Source: Euwallacea fornicatus
Taxonomy: Eukaryota; Arthropoda; Insecta; Coleoptera; Curculionidae
Direction: 5' to 3'
Assembly (NCBI RefSeq): GCF_040115645.1
Contig: NC_089542.1
Coordinates: 558,001 to 622,000, forward strand
Length of the DNA: 64,000 bases
The position numbers were made by a program, and so were the translations under genes. The notes below the pieces were generated by a model that did no database searches, was not told the origin of the DNA, and saw only the letters and a program-made list of their open reading frames with translations. Shown in pieces: positions 25,903 through 37,545 of this stretch (position 1 is its first letter; every line of letters begins with the position of its first letter).

Positions 25903-26104
25903 TATACGAGGTGTTCTATTCAGAGAACGTATGACGGTGCGTTTCTTTACATCAAACTGAGATGTTGAATTGAGACACCCATCGGCGAGCCAGGAAGTCG
26001 AGGAGTAATCTAAAGCGGACAAAGTTCGATTTATCCACTCTCTAGTAGTTTTCCATCTCGATGATCCAGACGGCCCGATGCGTTAATTTTTTCCCCACCC
26101 TGCA
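25903..26104. mobile_element. Candidate short-TIR element (about 202 bp)
   Basis: The left end TATACGAGGTGTTC and right end CACCCTGCA face each other in the opposed orientation expected of TIRs. The match is only about 8 bases and imperfect, and no target duplication is obvious. Confidence 0.3.
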
Positions 26105-26334
26105 CCGCCTTGTTACACTTAAGTATTGTCAGCCTATGTCAATTTAATCATAGTTTGACTGAATGAATCTATCATGTCGTTACTGGCCTATATTTAGCTT
26201 TTCGGTTCAATGCAGTGGCAGAACATGCCATGCTTTTAGACGGCACCACGTCACGTCACTCATCATGTCACCTCACTGAGCATAACTTTGATTTGACATC
26301 GAGATGCGGAAATTGATATTTTGTGTCGTTCTAG

Positions 26335-26583
26335 GCTATTGTCCCCGCGACTAGAATAAAAGAGTCCGATAAGAAAGCGGCACAAAAATCACTTAAAATA
26401 ATGAGTATGAAGGAAATTCCAAAGGGATTTTTTCTCAAAGCGAGACAGGATAACGCGGGAGAGATTGTGATCTATGAAGAATGTTGTTTTCCAAAGCAAA
26501 AGTCGGAAACATTCAAGGGGGATCTCAAAAATTTATCGGAACTGCCCGTTTGTAAATTGAAGCACATCGCAGATCTGATGTGA
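26335..26583 (+). CDS. Candidate terminal coding exon
   Basis: A pyrimidine-rich TTTTGTGTCGTTCTAG (to 26,334) is followed by 82 open codons and a TGA at 26,581-26,583. AATAAA occurs 115 bases beyond the stop (26,698-26,703). The predicted peptide is lysine-rich and hydrophilic, with IPKGFFLKARQDNAGE in the middle and the end CKLKHIADLM. I do not recognise it. An ATG-started frame also begins within it at 26,401. Frames of this length occur often by chance; what raises this one is the acceptor, the stop and the poly(A) signal in the right order. No upstream exon has been identified. Confidence 0.25.
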   Translation, partial: AIVPATRIKESDKKAAQKSLKIMSMKEIPKGFFLKARQDNAGEIVIYEECCFPKQKSETFKGDLKNLSELPVCKLKHIADLM

Positions 26584-26946
26584 AAATTTGAAAAAAAAAT
26601 TTTTAAGAAGCGATGTCCAGACTAAATCCGGTGTCTATATTAAAAATTCCCTGTCTCCATTTGGAACCAAAGTTTGCTTAGCTCGGTTCCCGCAACTAAT
26701 AAAAGCCAGCAATGCCCCTCAAAGGAGCCATACCTTAAAATATGCCCGCAAAGTTTGTAATGAATTTTTTGAGTTCGGGCCCGCTTTCGGCGCAGGGCCC
26801 CGAGGTCATCCATCAAGGCCCCTTTGGACCACCTCACACTAAAGTCCGCCGCCCGCCACCCTTAGAAAGGGGAAAAACGGCCTCCCAACACCCCCTCCTC
26901 ATCCTTCTTTTCGGCCTCGAATTATGCGGGGGAGAAACCGGCCTGC

Positions 26947-27216
26947 ATGGGGTGGAATACATTAAAAAGTATGGAGGCGCAGGGGGGCGAAGCAGCTTCG
27001 GATCTCTCGCCAGAAACCGGATTCGACGTTGACGAAATGGGGTCAATATATTATGCGGGTGGTTTTCGGGGGAAGCATAAATCTTATACAGTAAATTGCT
27101 CGGAATGGGGCGGTTTATTTAACGTTAGGCCTGATGCGGAAAGAAAAATTAACCCTCCTGGTTATACGCGTACTTCCATACGCCTTCTTTTGCGAATCGA
27201 TATTCATAATTCCTAG
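26947..27216 (+). CDS. Unrecognised ATG open frame in a GC-rich pocket
   Basis: An 89-codon frame starting MGWNTLKSMEAQGGEAASDL. Acidic first half, no known motif, no signal peptide, no clear splice sites. It lies in a GC-rich pocket (about 26,740-27,160) with open frames on the other strand too, so chance is the leading explanation. Confidence 0.12.
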   Translation: MGWNTLKSMEAQGGEAASDLSPETGFDVDEMGSIYYAGGFRGKHKSYTVNCSEWGGLFNVRPDAERKINPPGYTRTSIRLLLRIDIHNS

Positions 27217-30200
27217 GCCTACGATGCACATTTCTCTTTCATGTCGAACTTCGAGTGCTAATGAGTCCCCTAACGAACGCTGACAGAGGTAATATGAAGG
27301 CATTACACCGATACACGACAGTATCATTGTCACTTAGCGTATTCCGATGGGGTTTTTCGAGATTTCCGAGTGCAGGGAACCGATGGAAGACGATGAGATA
27401 TCTGGACAGTGCCTGGGACACGCCGTTATTCTCACGCGTTTAAACGCGGATACTTGCGACGTAGCTAACCCCGCCGTCCAATGAGACGAAGCGATTAAGC
27501 GTTGTCAAAATCGTGGGCTTCAAATTCTAATGGGCCGATTCGTTAACAGCGCACTGGTACCGGGCCAATGCGAAGGTATCTAACCTTAAATTATACACGA
27601 GTTAGCAGGTGGCACAGACACTTTAGCACCACCCTATAGCGGCTGACGGAGGCCTGTCGAAGATTATCTGAACGAGTCTAAGCTAAAGTGACTTCAGCAC
27701 CCCACGACGGGACCATGAAATCCGGGACGTGGTCTTCAGAAGACGTGACACCAGGTGATTTTAATAGATAGGTATGACACTTGGCGCTTTTATTTCAATC
27801 AAAATGTAACAATAACAGCCCCCCCTCCCCCCTCAAAAAAAAAAAACCCGGATATAACGAACCCTGAAAATTGCTTGCTACTTAAATTCATTTAAAGACC
27901 CTTCCGATAAACAATGAGGTAACAATTATATCGATTATCGCCCATCGATTGCATGTCGATTTCCCGAGATCGCGCGGCGGAAATCTCCATTTCGTGCCGT
28001 TTCCAATTTCAAACCAATTAGATATAAACAATAATCTTTTTAATTATACTTCTAAAAATTAAAAAGCCTGAACAGCACTTATCTAAATCGAGTTAATTTG
28101 GGAATATTAGCCACCGCCATACCGGGAGCATTGTTACAGTTATTCCCGGACGTAGAGGAAATGGGCTGACAGTCTCATTCTGGGAGGCTATTAACTTGCT
28201 CCACAGACATTGTTAACGTAAATGTATCTTTGGAGCATTGACAGTGACCAATTGCCTCATTCCGCCAAAAAATTCATTATCCCTCACGAAATTGGAAACT
28301 CTCCCGACTACCTACTTTCCAGGACCCGCTCGAATAAATTGTTCCCATTGTAGTCTTTAATTAATACTCGAGAGCCCGGGCCCAATCTACGGAATCGCCT
28401 CGTATTATTCCCTTATCAAATTAATTATATTCTATAAAATTTGAACAAGGCAACTGCGCAGGATAATTGCCCCTGAAGGGTGGGACTGGACTGCTTCCAT
28501 TTACTCGCTACGATCTGAATTAGAGTGTTTAACTTCCATTTTGTCAATCCGGCTTAGGTCAAAGAAGCACGTTTCCGCTGTGGAATTTTTAACTATCTAT
28601 GAATCTATGAAGTTGCCCTCGTGACTGTTGGACTGAGAGCGGGTAGCGATTCAACGGTGCCCGCCTCATTGCTCTGGCCATAAACATTAAGTAACAATAT
28701 CCGGAGCATATTTACCTCATCCTCAAGTTTTTATCGATTCGGGGTGGGTTATTGCGTTACATTATTCATTTTTGTTAATCCGGACGACCCGTCAGAGCGC
28801 TTTTATTTCGCCGACAGCGTCTATTGTCATTATCACGAAAGATGAGATCAGCATATCTGCATCGTTTGGGACGACAAGACACTTTCTGATGTTCCCTCCG
28901 TAATTAATCGCATGGCAATTTTAATCAACGTCGCCAAAGGACGTTTCTGTTTTAGCCCTCAGAATTGGAAACAAGTAGTTTTTTTTTTCGAATTTTTTGA
29001 TGGAGGGTGGGGCGCGTGTTTAATATCCGACGAGAGAAACGCTGTTGACGTAGAAGATTTTGTGATGAATAATAAGAATCGTGTGTCTGTTGTCAGCGCG
29101 TCGTTGGGACAATGCACGGAGACAACCACGACGACCGTCGTGGGGTTTTTCCAGCTTCGCATTCGTAAATGTCACGATATTAATAAGAAATGGTGACCCT
29201 TTGAGCACGGGCATTCCACGTTTGATGACGCCACTGCTCCGCAGGACACCGATAGATCGCAACGATCGGAGGCGATTTCAGTTCGTCCTTGGTACCTGTT
29301 CTCGGTGAACGGTCGCCTCTCTACGCCGCTATTCGGATTCGAACATATCACAAATGAACACAATGGTACCTACCGCTTTCTTTCGAGGTGCCAGTTCTTC
29401 TATTCAGATCAGAGAAATGCGAAAACCGATAGGAAACGCGACAATTTTCTCCGACGGAGTGCGGCTGCGTTTCCTACCACCGATTCCGCGTTCTATCGCC
29501 TCCCTAGTTTTAAACGCTACGAGCTACGCCCGGTTCGAGGCATGCACGGTTCAAATTACGCGCGGTTGAAGCCGTGCGTCTCTCAAGCTACGCGTGCCTC
29601 CAGCCTAGCGAACGCAAATTTCGAGCTGGTTTTGGAAAACCGATCGGCTTAATCGTGCCGAAGAAGGCCATTGGGGTGGCGAAGGCGAGAAGGGTCGCGT
29701 CATTCTCAAATTGTTGAACTCTTTCACCGTTCAGGGGCGTATTCGATATCTACGAATATCGACATTTTGCGACTTTCTGCACGACCAAAGGACTTCCGGC
29801 AACTTCGCGTTCGGTTAGGTCATTCTACCGGTCTCAGCTCTGTTGTTTCTACGGGCAGGGGGATTATTTAGAGACGAAGTCAGCGAAGCCTAGTACCGCT
29901 TGACAGAAGGAATCGATGCCCCGCGTCTGTTCAAAATTGTACCCTTCTTATCGCGTTTCTTGCGATTGTGGCGACCTTTGGCAAAATGCCGCGTCGACTA
30001 ACTTTTCTGAACAATATGGAGGACGCACGAGCGTTGGCGGTTGGGAGACTAAGCTCGATATGGAGGATTTCCGTAATAATCCTGTGAAAAATTCGATGTT
30101 GAGCAGTAACAAGTTTATAATCAGTGATAAATTGTGAATCGTAAACCGATAAAAACTACAAAGTACACATTCCCGTAGACACCTCGGCAACAATAAATAG

Positions 30201-32934
30201 CGACCGATTACTCCCTGAAGCGATCTCTTTAAACAAAAGAATATCCTTTCCCATTTTTAACTTTAATGTCTCCACATTAAAGGACATGTTCCCATTCTGG
30301 TCCGCAACGCAATAAATAGTCGCCGGCTTTTATCCTGCGAGGATAAAACCAACTTTCTGTATTGGCCCAAAGCACCGGGCATAAAGTGCATTTTTCTAAC
30401 TTTGTCCGCCTTTCCAGGGAATAGCAAGTAATTTAAATGCACGTAAGGCTAAGAGGGGCGTTATTTTTCCTATTTTCCAGAGATTAAAGCAATATTTTAC
30501 GGGGTCCGCTGCTAAAATTAAAGTTTTTGTTCCAGGTTTTTTGGACGTGCAGAAACTGTCCTTATCTCGCAGTCAGGAATTTATGTCGCGCATTTTGTCG
30601 CATTTAAAATGGTTTTATGGAATATTTACGGCACCGGTGGTCGGTTTTTAAACTGCTTTAATATAGAAATAAGGGCCTAGGTTAAATACTGCGAGCGAAA
30701 TAGTAGTCCAATTAAGCCATTCATAACTTATAATATCAACAATATTTAGATTAACATGCAAGCGTGGGACATCTTCTACCTGCAATGTTTTATTGCCAAT
30801 CAGCTTTGGAATCATAAAAACGTCACATAAAATCGATTTGATAGATTAAAACACGGGCATGGTGCGATCGGTTTTTATCCATCGGGGGAAATTTGTAGAC
30901 TATCTAAGGCCGCACCATTAACAGATTATAAATGATGTAAAACCGACGTATTGTTTGACTGTCGCGGTTAAAGTTACAGGCTTGAGCCCTTTTAATCCAT
31001 ACAGAATCAAATCATTAAAATATATGCAAACCCAAATATGAACTAACTGCTATGTCATAGATGTAATTTAGGCCTCGCGTTCGTCGACGTAATAACATTT
31101 ACGGGAATTATCCTTTTAGTAAGGTTACTAATTTTTTAGTAATTCGGCGCTAAGTTCGCTGGCGTCGCATTGGGTGTGGGTACATCAACGGAGCAGCAAA
31201 CAAGTCACGACCAGATCTAGTTAGAAGCGAAAGTTAAACGAATAACTTTAATGGGCAAAACCATTGTGTTTCATTATTTTCCTTGAGTTCCTGGCCCGCA
31301 AAAATGGTAACATAGGACAGAGGCGGTGGGGTGATGTTCGGGGTTAGTTGGACCGGCCCTGTTGAATTCGTGATGATTTAGGTTAAAATCGATTGGAAGG
31401 GCGAATTTATTCGTGCCAAAAGATAAGGTCTTTTCACTGCTTCGAAAAATCTAGTGCAGAAACTCCAGAAATTAACAAATTGTAACGTAAAACGCAATAT
31501 ACCCCAAGTCACATCAAACACAAGAAACTTTTCTGGAAAAAACGGGACATAAGTTGAATCAATGGGTCACATTGCAGCTTGAAAACTTGATTCGGATCCG
31601 AACAAACCTTCGGCGGCATCTTTTGCCCAGTTTTAGGAAAGATATCGAGGACTAACGAAATTATCGTAGAGATTTCCTTCTTATAGCGGATATATTCACG
31701 TTATTTCTTCGACGTTTAGCTGAAAAATATGCACTTTCAGTTCTATTTGACCTAACTCAGACCCGGCCTGCAAATCAGCACTTTCCGGTCGTGTAACGTA
31801 AATAACTTTTCCGCGCAAATAAGTTCTCATATTCCAACTGTGGAAATGATAGGACCGGAAGACCAGATATATTGGACTGGCACAATGCGTTATGATACAT
31901 AATTTCATATGAGGACTTTTATGTAGTTGAAGCGAGGGCTGACGATACAATTTCGCAGAGGATCGCCCGTCTTCGGCACAAGGAAAGCGTGTACACACCA
32001 TCAGTTAGGTATGGTCTCGAAGGTAGGGCTATTTTCCCAAAAACCTTTTGAGGATAATGGTGAAAAGGAATTTTCCGACATCATGAAAAATCATGATCAC
32101 AAGATAATTTTTTTCCATTTGAAAGCTCTACATTATTATTATATTCATGTTTTACACATCTTTGCTACATAGAAATCTAGATAAAGAAGGATTTGCTTGA
32201 ACTAAGGTATATTGTGTAGTGAACAAATTTTAAAAGTAGGCCCTACATCCTTAGCGGAATAGCAAAAAAAGTAAATCTCTCAGGGTTTTGGTAATCTTTA
32301 AATTAAACTAGAGATTAGATTTTAAGGGCCAGTTTCACAAGTCTAAATCAAACAAATATCAAGTTGAAACTCTAGAATTTCCCAATCAGAATTCGGAATT
32401 GCTTAGTAGAAAATGCTACGGAAGAGACCGTGACTTTTGCCATTTTAAGGGGAAATTACCTGTGGAATGGCTGACAACGAGGTACTTTCTCCAGACATCA
32501 TTGTTTAGTGGCATAATATACGTCTAGACGAAGAACAACAATATCTGCCACGGCAAAAAGATTTTTACTGCTACCACACGCAAAAAACTACCTTCATCAT
32601 ACTTTACCCTAACCGAAAACGCCGTTTTCATCCCTAGGGAGAGAATATCCCATAAAGTTAACTTTCGTGTTTAGAGATAAAAGTTTGACAGGAAATCGTG
32701 TACGCAACCCGTCATTCATGGGAGTATTGTTGGAAGTTGATTATTGACTGTTTTGTTGATGTTGTGTATATTTGGCTGCCTACAATAAAATCGTGCACTA
32801 TGGAGGCGCAGTGCGTTCGCCTGCGGTTCGAGATGTTAATATTAGTTAAATTGTCTAATAATTTAATTACCAATTATATCATGGATGATGATGTAAATTA
32901 TGGTGTTCTATTCGTCAAAAATATTTTTTTGTAA
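27217..32934. other. Long gene-poor stretch
   Basis: Contains a 14-bp palindrome CGCGTTTAAACGCG (27,435-27,448), a C-run/A-run (27,819-27,846), GC-richer DNA with overlapping frames on both strands (28,900-29,880), and a hairpin with 8-bp arms, TTTTATCC/GGATAAAA (30,328-30,348). I see no gene. Confidence 0.5.
27819..27846. repeat. C-run followed by A-run
   Basis: CCCCCCCTCCCCCCTC then twelve A. The minus strand carries two adjacent runs of six to seven G. Confidence 0.85.
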
Positions 32935-35639
32935 TTCGGAAGCGTTACAGAGAATGATTACAGAGAATAGCATCGCAGACAGTTTTGGTGTTCGTGTTAA
33001 GATTAATGGTGCAAGATCAACAGTTTGTTTATTACTGGAATGATATGAAAAATAGAATTTTAGAAAGAGAACATTGCTGGAGACGAGGACGGGAAAATGA
33101 TATACTTGCTGAAAAAATATGCTTACATGGTGTCCCAGGTTTTACGATCAAGGGGTCAGGAACGGTAAATGGAATTTTTCGAGGTCGGTTGCTCACATAC
33201 ACGTAAGTCCCGTATGTCTTCGCTTGGGAGTTACAGAATGAAATCTTAAAAAAAAAACAATAATACTTTTTTAATTCCCGATTTTTCGAAGCGCTTGAAA
33301 CTTAAGTTCTATCATATCTGTATTGCATCTATCCCTGATGTTCACGTGCAAAATACAATCAGCCCAAGGGCAATAAATCACAAAAATCCTGTTTACGGCG
33401 GAACGCTGATAGATCGGAAAAAATACCAAGGATCACTCTTGGTCGACAATTGAATGTCCCATCTTGTGAATATAATTTTTATTTTTTCGATGGGTACTCG
33501 CCTTATATCGAATTACTACCACTCAATACCTCCATCTTCGCCACTGGCGAACTTGGTCACTCGATATTGGCCTTTTGTGCTACACCTCATGGGAGTACTC
33601 CATGTACTAAATTTAGTTGGATGGTTCGAAATTAAAAAAAATAAATAAAAATAATATATTTTTTTGAATTTTTTATCACCCTGTAGTTTAAAAATCAAGA
33701 CAATTGGGACATGCCGAACTCTCTTTGAAATTTCTTTTGCCATCCATTCCTACAGTCCTGACTATAAAACTTGGGCCTCCCTCTATATGCACGCAAATTA
33801 GGCGGCTCTGCCATTACTCGTTCTTCTAGGACCTCGCCCTTAGTTGTCTGTTATCTAATGCGATGTGAATGCAAACTCGCGTTGTCAAATTTAGTGAACG
33901 TCTTGGTTATGGGATTACTGAATGTGTTTCCATTAATTTATTTAAGATCATGTCGCAACTTGTCGCGTACGCCAATAGCTCATCTGGACACGTTAACTCA
34001 AACTCGATGGTCTTAGCCTGCTGACTCCCCCAATTTTTAAGATTCTGGAGCTTCGCAGGGTCAGTCGATGCGAACGAACCGAATAGAGAAACAACATAAT
34101 ATGAAATCTTAAAGTTATACATTTCGATTGTCTATCAATCTACCTTCTAAGAACCTTTTTAATTCCAACTTCTTACGTCTTACTGCTTACTTTACTAAAC
34201 CTGCAACGCAAAATTTTATGCCTTTAAAGGTTCAATCGGATCACACCGTGCTACTAAAAATGCCCCGGGAATAAAAATGCGGTAAAAGCCCCCGGTATAA
34301 GTAGCAATAATTCATTGAAAGCCACAAAACCTGACTTTCGAAAACCTGGGATGAGCATATATTCAGGTCCAGAAATCCGTCCATATCGCAGGACGAATGG
34401 CGCGATTTTTCATTGAGGAACTTAAGTTTTTCCCTCCTTTAAATCAGCACATTATCCGGCTTAGACTAACCGAGTTGGCCTTGGTTCGAGGGGGCCAAAC
34501 TCGCTCCAGTGGCGTCGCCCCACACCCCGAAACCAGGCCTTGATTTATAGGGTTGGAAATTCGCGCGCGGTAAAACTCTAAAGTCTCCTTAATGAGATGC
34601 GGTGCTGCGAACTTTTTCCAGCCAATGAGAACGAGGGAGGCGGCGCCCTTAGCGCCGGGGTGGGGGAAGCGGCCCTCTTGATCCGGCTTTAAAAATACAT
34701 TCGAGTTCGAATGGCCGCTTCTACGAAACTCCGGGTTTTTAGTGCCGGAGCCCCGTTTTTGCGGGAAGAAGATGCGACGGGCCTCCGGTTTTTGCGGTGG
34801 ACACTCTCTCTGTTTAAACTGGGCAGCTTGGATCTGTTTTCTAAAGGATTTTCGGCTCTTTGTCTCGTCTTATTTACGGCTTTGACCGGAGGGGTTGTAA
34901 ATTGTTAATTGCACAAAAAAGGGACTGCTTTTCAGAGGCCCGGTTTTTCCTTTGATCCTTGATATCATTAGTCAAATTACCCTCTTATTGCGAAGGCATG
35001 TTGAACCAAAAAAATTATGATGCTAGGTCCGAAATCCGAACGCAGTTCTAACCAGGGAGTTTTCTACACAAATTGGCGAATGGCGCCTTCGTACTTCCAT
35101 TTTATTTCCTTTGCGAGAGAGCGATGAAGCCCCCCCCTCCACGCGCACTTGCGAACTACCAGGTAGCCCATTACGGCACGTGAGCTGTAATAATTACTTA
35201 CGGTGCAAGACTGCAAAATGGCGTTTTACCGGGCGAGCCAAATTTATCCCAATAAATCTGAAAGCTTAGAGAGGCCTGTTAAACACATTTTCGGGCTCGT
35301 CGCATGCAATATTTTTTTACAACCGACGTTAGCCACTTTACGTTTGATTTTGCAATGCATTCGGGCAAATATTAAATGTGTTTTTGAAGATGTCGCGATT
35401 TTTCGAAGGTCCACACCATTACCCGCAGAAAGAAGAACTAGAAAAACAAAATAACAAGATTAGGAAAATGGCTTTGCCGATCCTTTATGTCAACTTTCCA
35501 GTCTTGACTGGCAACAAACTACTCTGAGGTAAAAAAATTGAACAGAAAGCGCATATCTTCTAGCTTTTCGCAAAAAAATTCCATATGCGAAACGAGATGG
35601 AATCGGCTTAGGGCGCTTGCATGGCTATTCTCAACGCGG
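32935..35639. other. Gene-poor stretch with one transposon-like terminus
   Basis: CACCCTGTA at 33,677-33,685 matches the right-end consensus seen at 12.8 kb, but no convincing left end is visible upstream. A GTAAGT consensus lies at 33,202-33,207 after a 73-codon frame without a clear acceptor. A C-run occurs near 35,130-35,138. Confidence 0.4.
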
Positions 35640-35657
35640 ATGTATGTATGTATGTAT
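35639..35657. repeat. (ATGT)n microsatellite
   Basis: About four to five GTAT units. Confidence 0.85.
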
Positions 35658-37029
35658 CATCCATATTATATGTTTGTATTTGTCATGCAGTGAGTCATGA
35701 AATTTCGATATTTTTCCATAACATTACTTGCGTCAATGGATCGATGCCGATTGCACCTCCATTGGACGAGCACAAACGACACATCCTGCAATCCTTTTCT
35801 ATATAAATAACTACTGCGGTACCCAGAACTATCCTTAGGTTCGAATTAGCTTTTCGAGTTAGACGTTTAATAAGCCTCTCATTAAATGAACCGAAGCCAG
35901 AACAAAAAGGGGACTTTTTAGTAGATAAACCGCCAAGCAAGATTAAGCGCCCAAGCCCATTAGCGATGTTTCTACATACAAATTTTAATAAAAGCAAATT
36001 TCAAAGCGGCCGATCTAATTAGACGCCACAATGGGAATTCCGACAGAGCACTTTCCCGAAAGGGGTCATACGATTTTATGTCCCCATCCCGAGCAAATAC
36101 GGCCATTTTGTTTCCCCGAAATGGGCCCTACAAATTGTCCAAAGGGCCTTCCGTCCCTGCCGTTTCTGCTGCTTGCACTATTGCCTTTAGTGCCTTTTCG
36201 GACGGATACAATTTTATTGCCTTTGAAATTCTAGGGCTTTTATGGAGGTTTGAGACGAGGGAAAGCGGCGTAATTTTCATGCATTTTTGCACTTTTCATA
36301 AGATCGAAAATTGGCTCTGTAGATTCGTTCAGTAATTTGGACAAAGAACTTCGTTAGGTCAAAAACCCTTTTTTAAAAGTGCTCGACGCAAAGAAGGTAC
36401 AAGTCGAGATCATCAGGTGTGAAGGGAGTACGAAAACAACTGTTCATGTATATTACAGAGCGAACGATATTGGATATTCACCATGGGAATCGCCGCTATT
36501 GGGTGGGTTTCAAGGTTGGCTAAATTGAAGTAAAATTATTTAAAACCCAATAAAAAGGACCTTTGAAATGTAATCAATTCCGGCTAGTTTCAAAAATATC
36601 TTTTACTCGATGGAACAATTAAAATCCATAACTTATGTTTTGAAGGGAGTCGCAAGGGAGTTGAGAGCGAGCAATAGGTAAACCTTAGAGGGCCCTGCTA
36701 GACATGTTTACATACATACGTTCGTGTGACGGACAATATTTTTTTCTACCGCCTTTTTTTCATATTCTACATTTGATTTAACAATTAAATAACGCGAATA
36801 TGTTACATTAACAAAGAAAAACCAGATGTTTTGCAGTATTAGAATCGCTTAGGTCTAATACCCGGCCATGGCCATAACGTCACTACCGGATGGATAAATT
36901 TCACAGAAAGTGCAGACATTTTCGTCGGTCACAAAAGTACGTCACTTTGTGTTCCAGAATGGTTTGTAGCAGATTCGTAATGTCAAGAAACCCGTCTATA
37001 AATATCCCATATGCTCATGTAGGTACCAT
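35658..37029. other. Non-coding stretch
   Basis: Frames at 35,695-35,997 (-) and 36,031-36,335 (+) show no motif. Nothing else supported. Confidence 0.5.
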
Positions 37030-37545
37030 CCAACGCACGTTACATTGTGTTACGATATGAAACAAGATCGTCCAAAATCGCAAGCGATTTCCAGCGACGT
37101 GGCCGAATCTTGTCCAATCGTCTCTTTTCAAATATTTCAGTGCCCAGACCATTAAGCTAGTGGGCACGGAAATAGTGCCTCTGACACTGACTTTTTCCAA
37201 CCCATGAAGGACACTATTTCACATGGCGCATGACTCGATAATTAAACATTTCTAGCGATTTCCAACCACTCAGCCGAATCTTGTTTATTAGATTTATTCA
37301 AATGCCGTAGCACCTAGCCCGTCAGTCCATAGGCGTAGAGGTGGTTTTCTAAACAACGACCATTGTTCCAACGCGTAAAGGAGATTTTATAAGATATGAA
37401 GTAATGGAATCGTTCGAAATTGCTAGCGTTTTCCAGCGACTTAGCTGAAACTTATTCAGTAGGTTCTATACAAATACTTTAGACTCCAATCTATCAACTT
37501 ATAAGTCTACTAGGAGCTCCCTTGACGCTGACATTTTCTGTTCAA
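37030..37545. repeat. Three diverged 171-bp tandem units
   Basis: The landmark AGCGATTTCCAGCGAC recurs at 37,083, 37,254 (AGCGATTTCCAACCAC) and 37,425 (AGCGTTTTCCAGCGAC), exactly 171 bases apart each time. A second landmark, CCAACGC/CCAACCC/CCAACGC, recurs at 37,030, 37,197 and 37,368, showing small indels. Each unit ends in a CTGAC...TTTTC word. The units are strongly diverged. 171 is both near a nucleosome repeat and a multiple of three. On the minus strand unit 1 is open for 61 codons, but the equivalent frame in the other units is interrupted. Best read as a fragment of satellite-like tandem DNA. Confidence 0.75.

Noticed and set aside
32822..32842. tRNA B-box (GGTTCGAG)
   Set aside because: No acceptor stem, A-box or cloverleaf around it; similar words at 29,547 and 58,338 also fail.
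37030..37545. Alpha-satellite because of the 171-bp unit
   Set aside because: The length is coincidental; sequence and context are not primate centromeric DNA.
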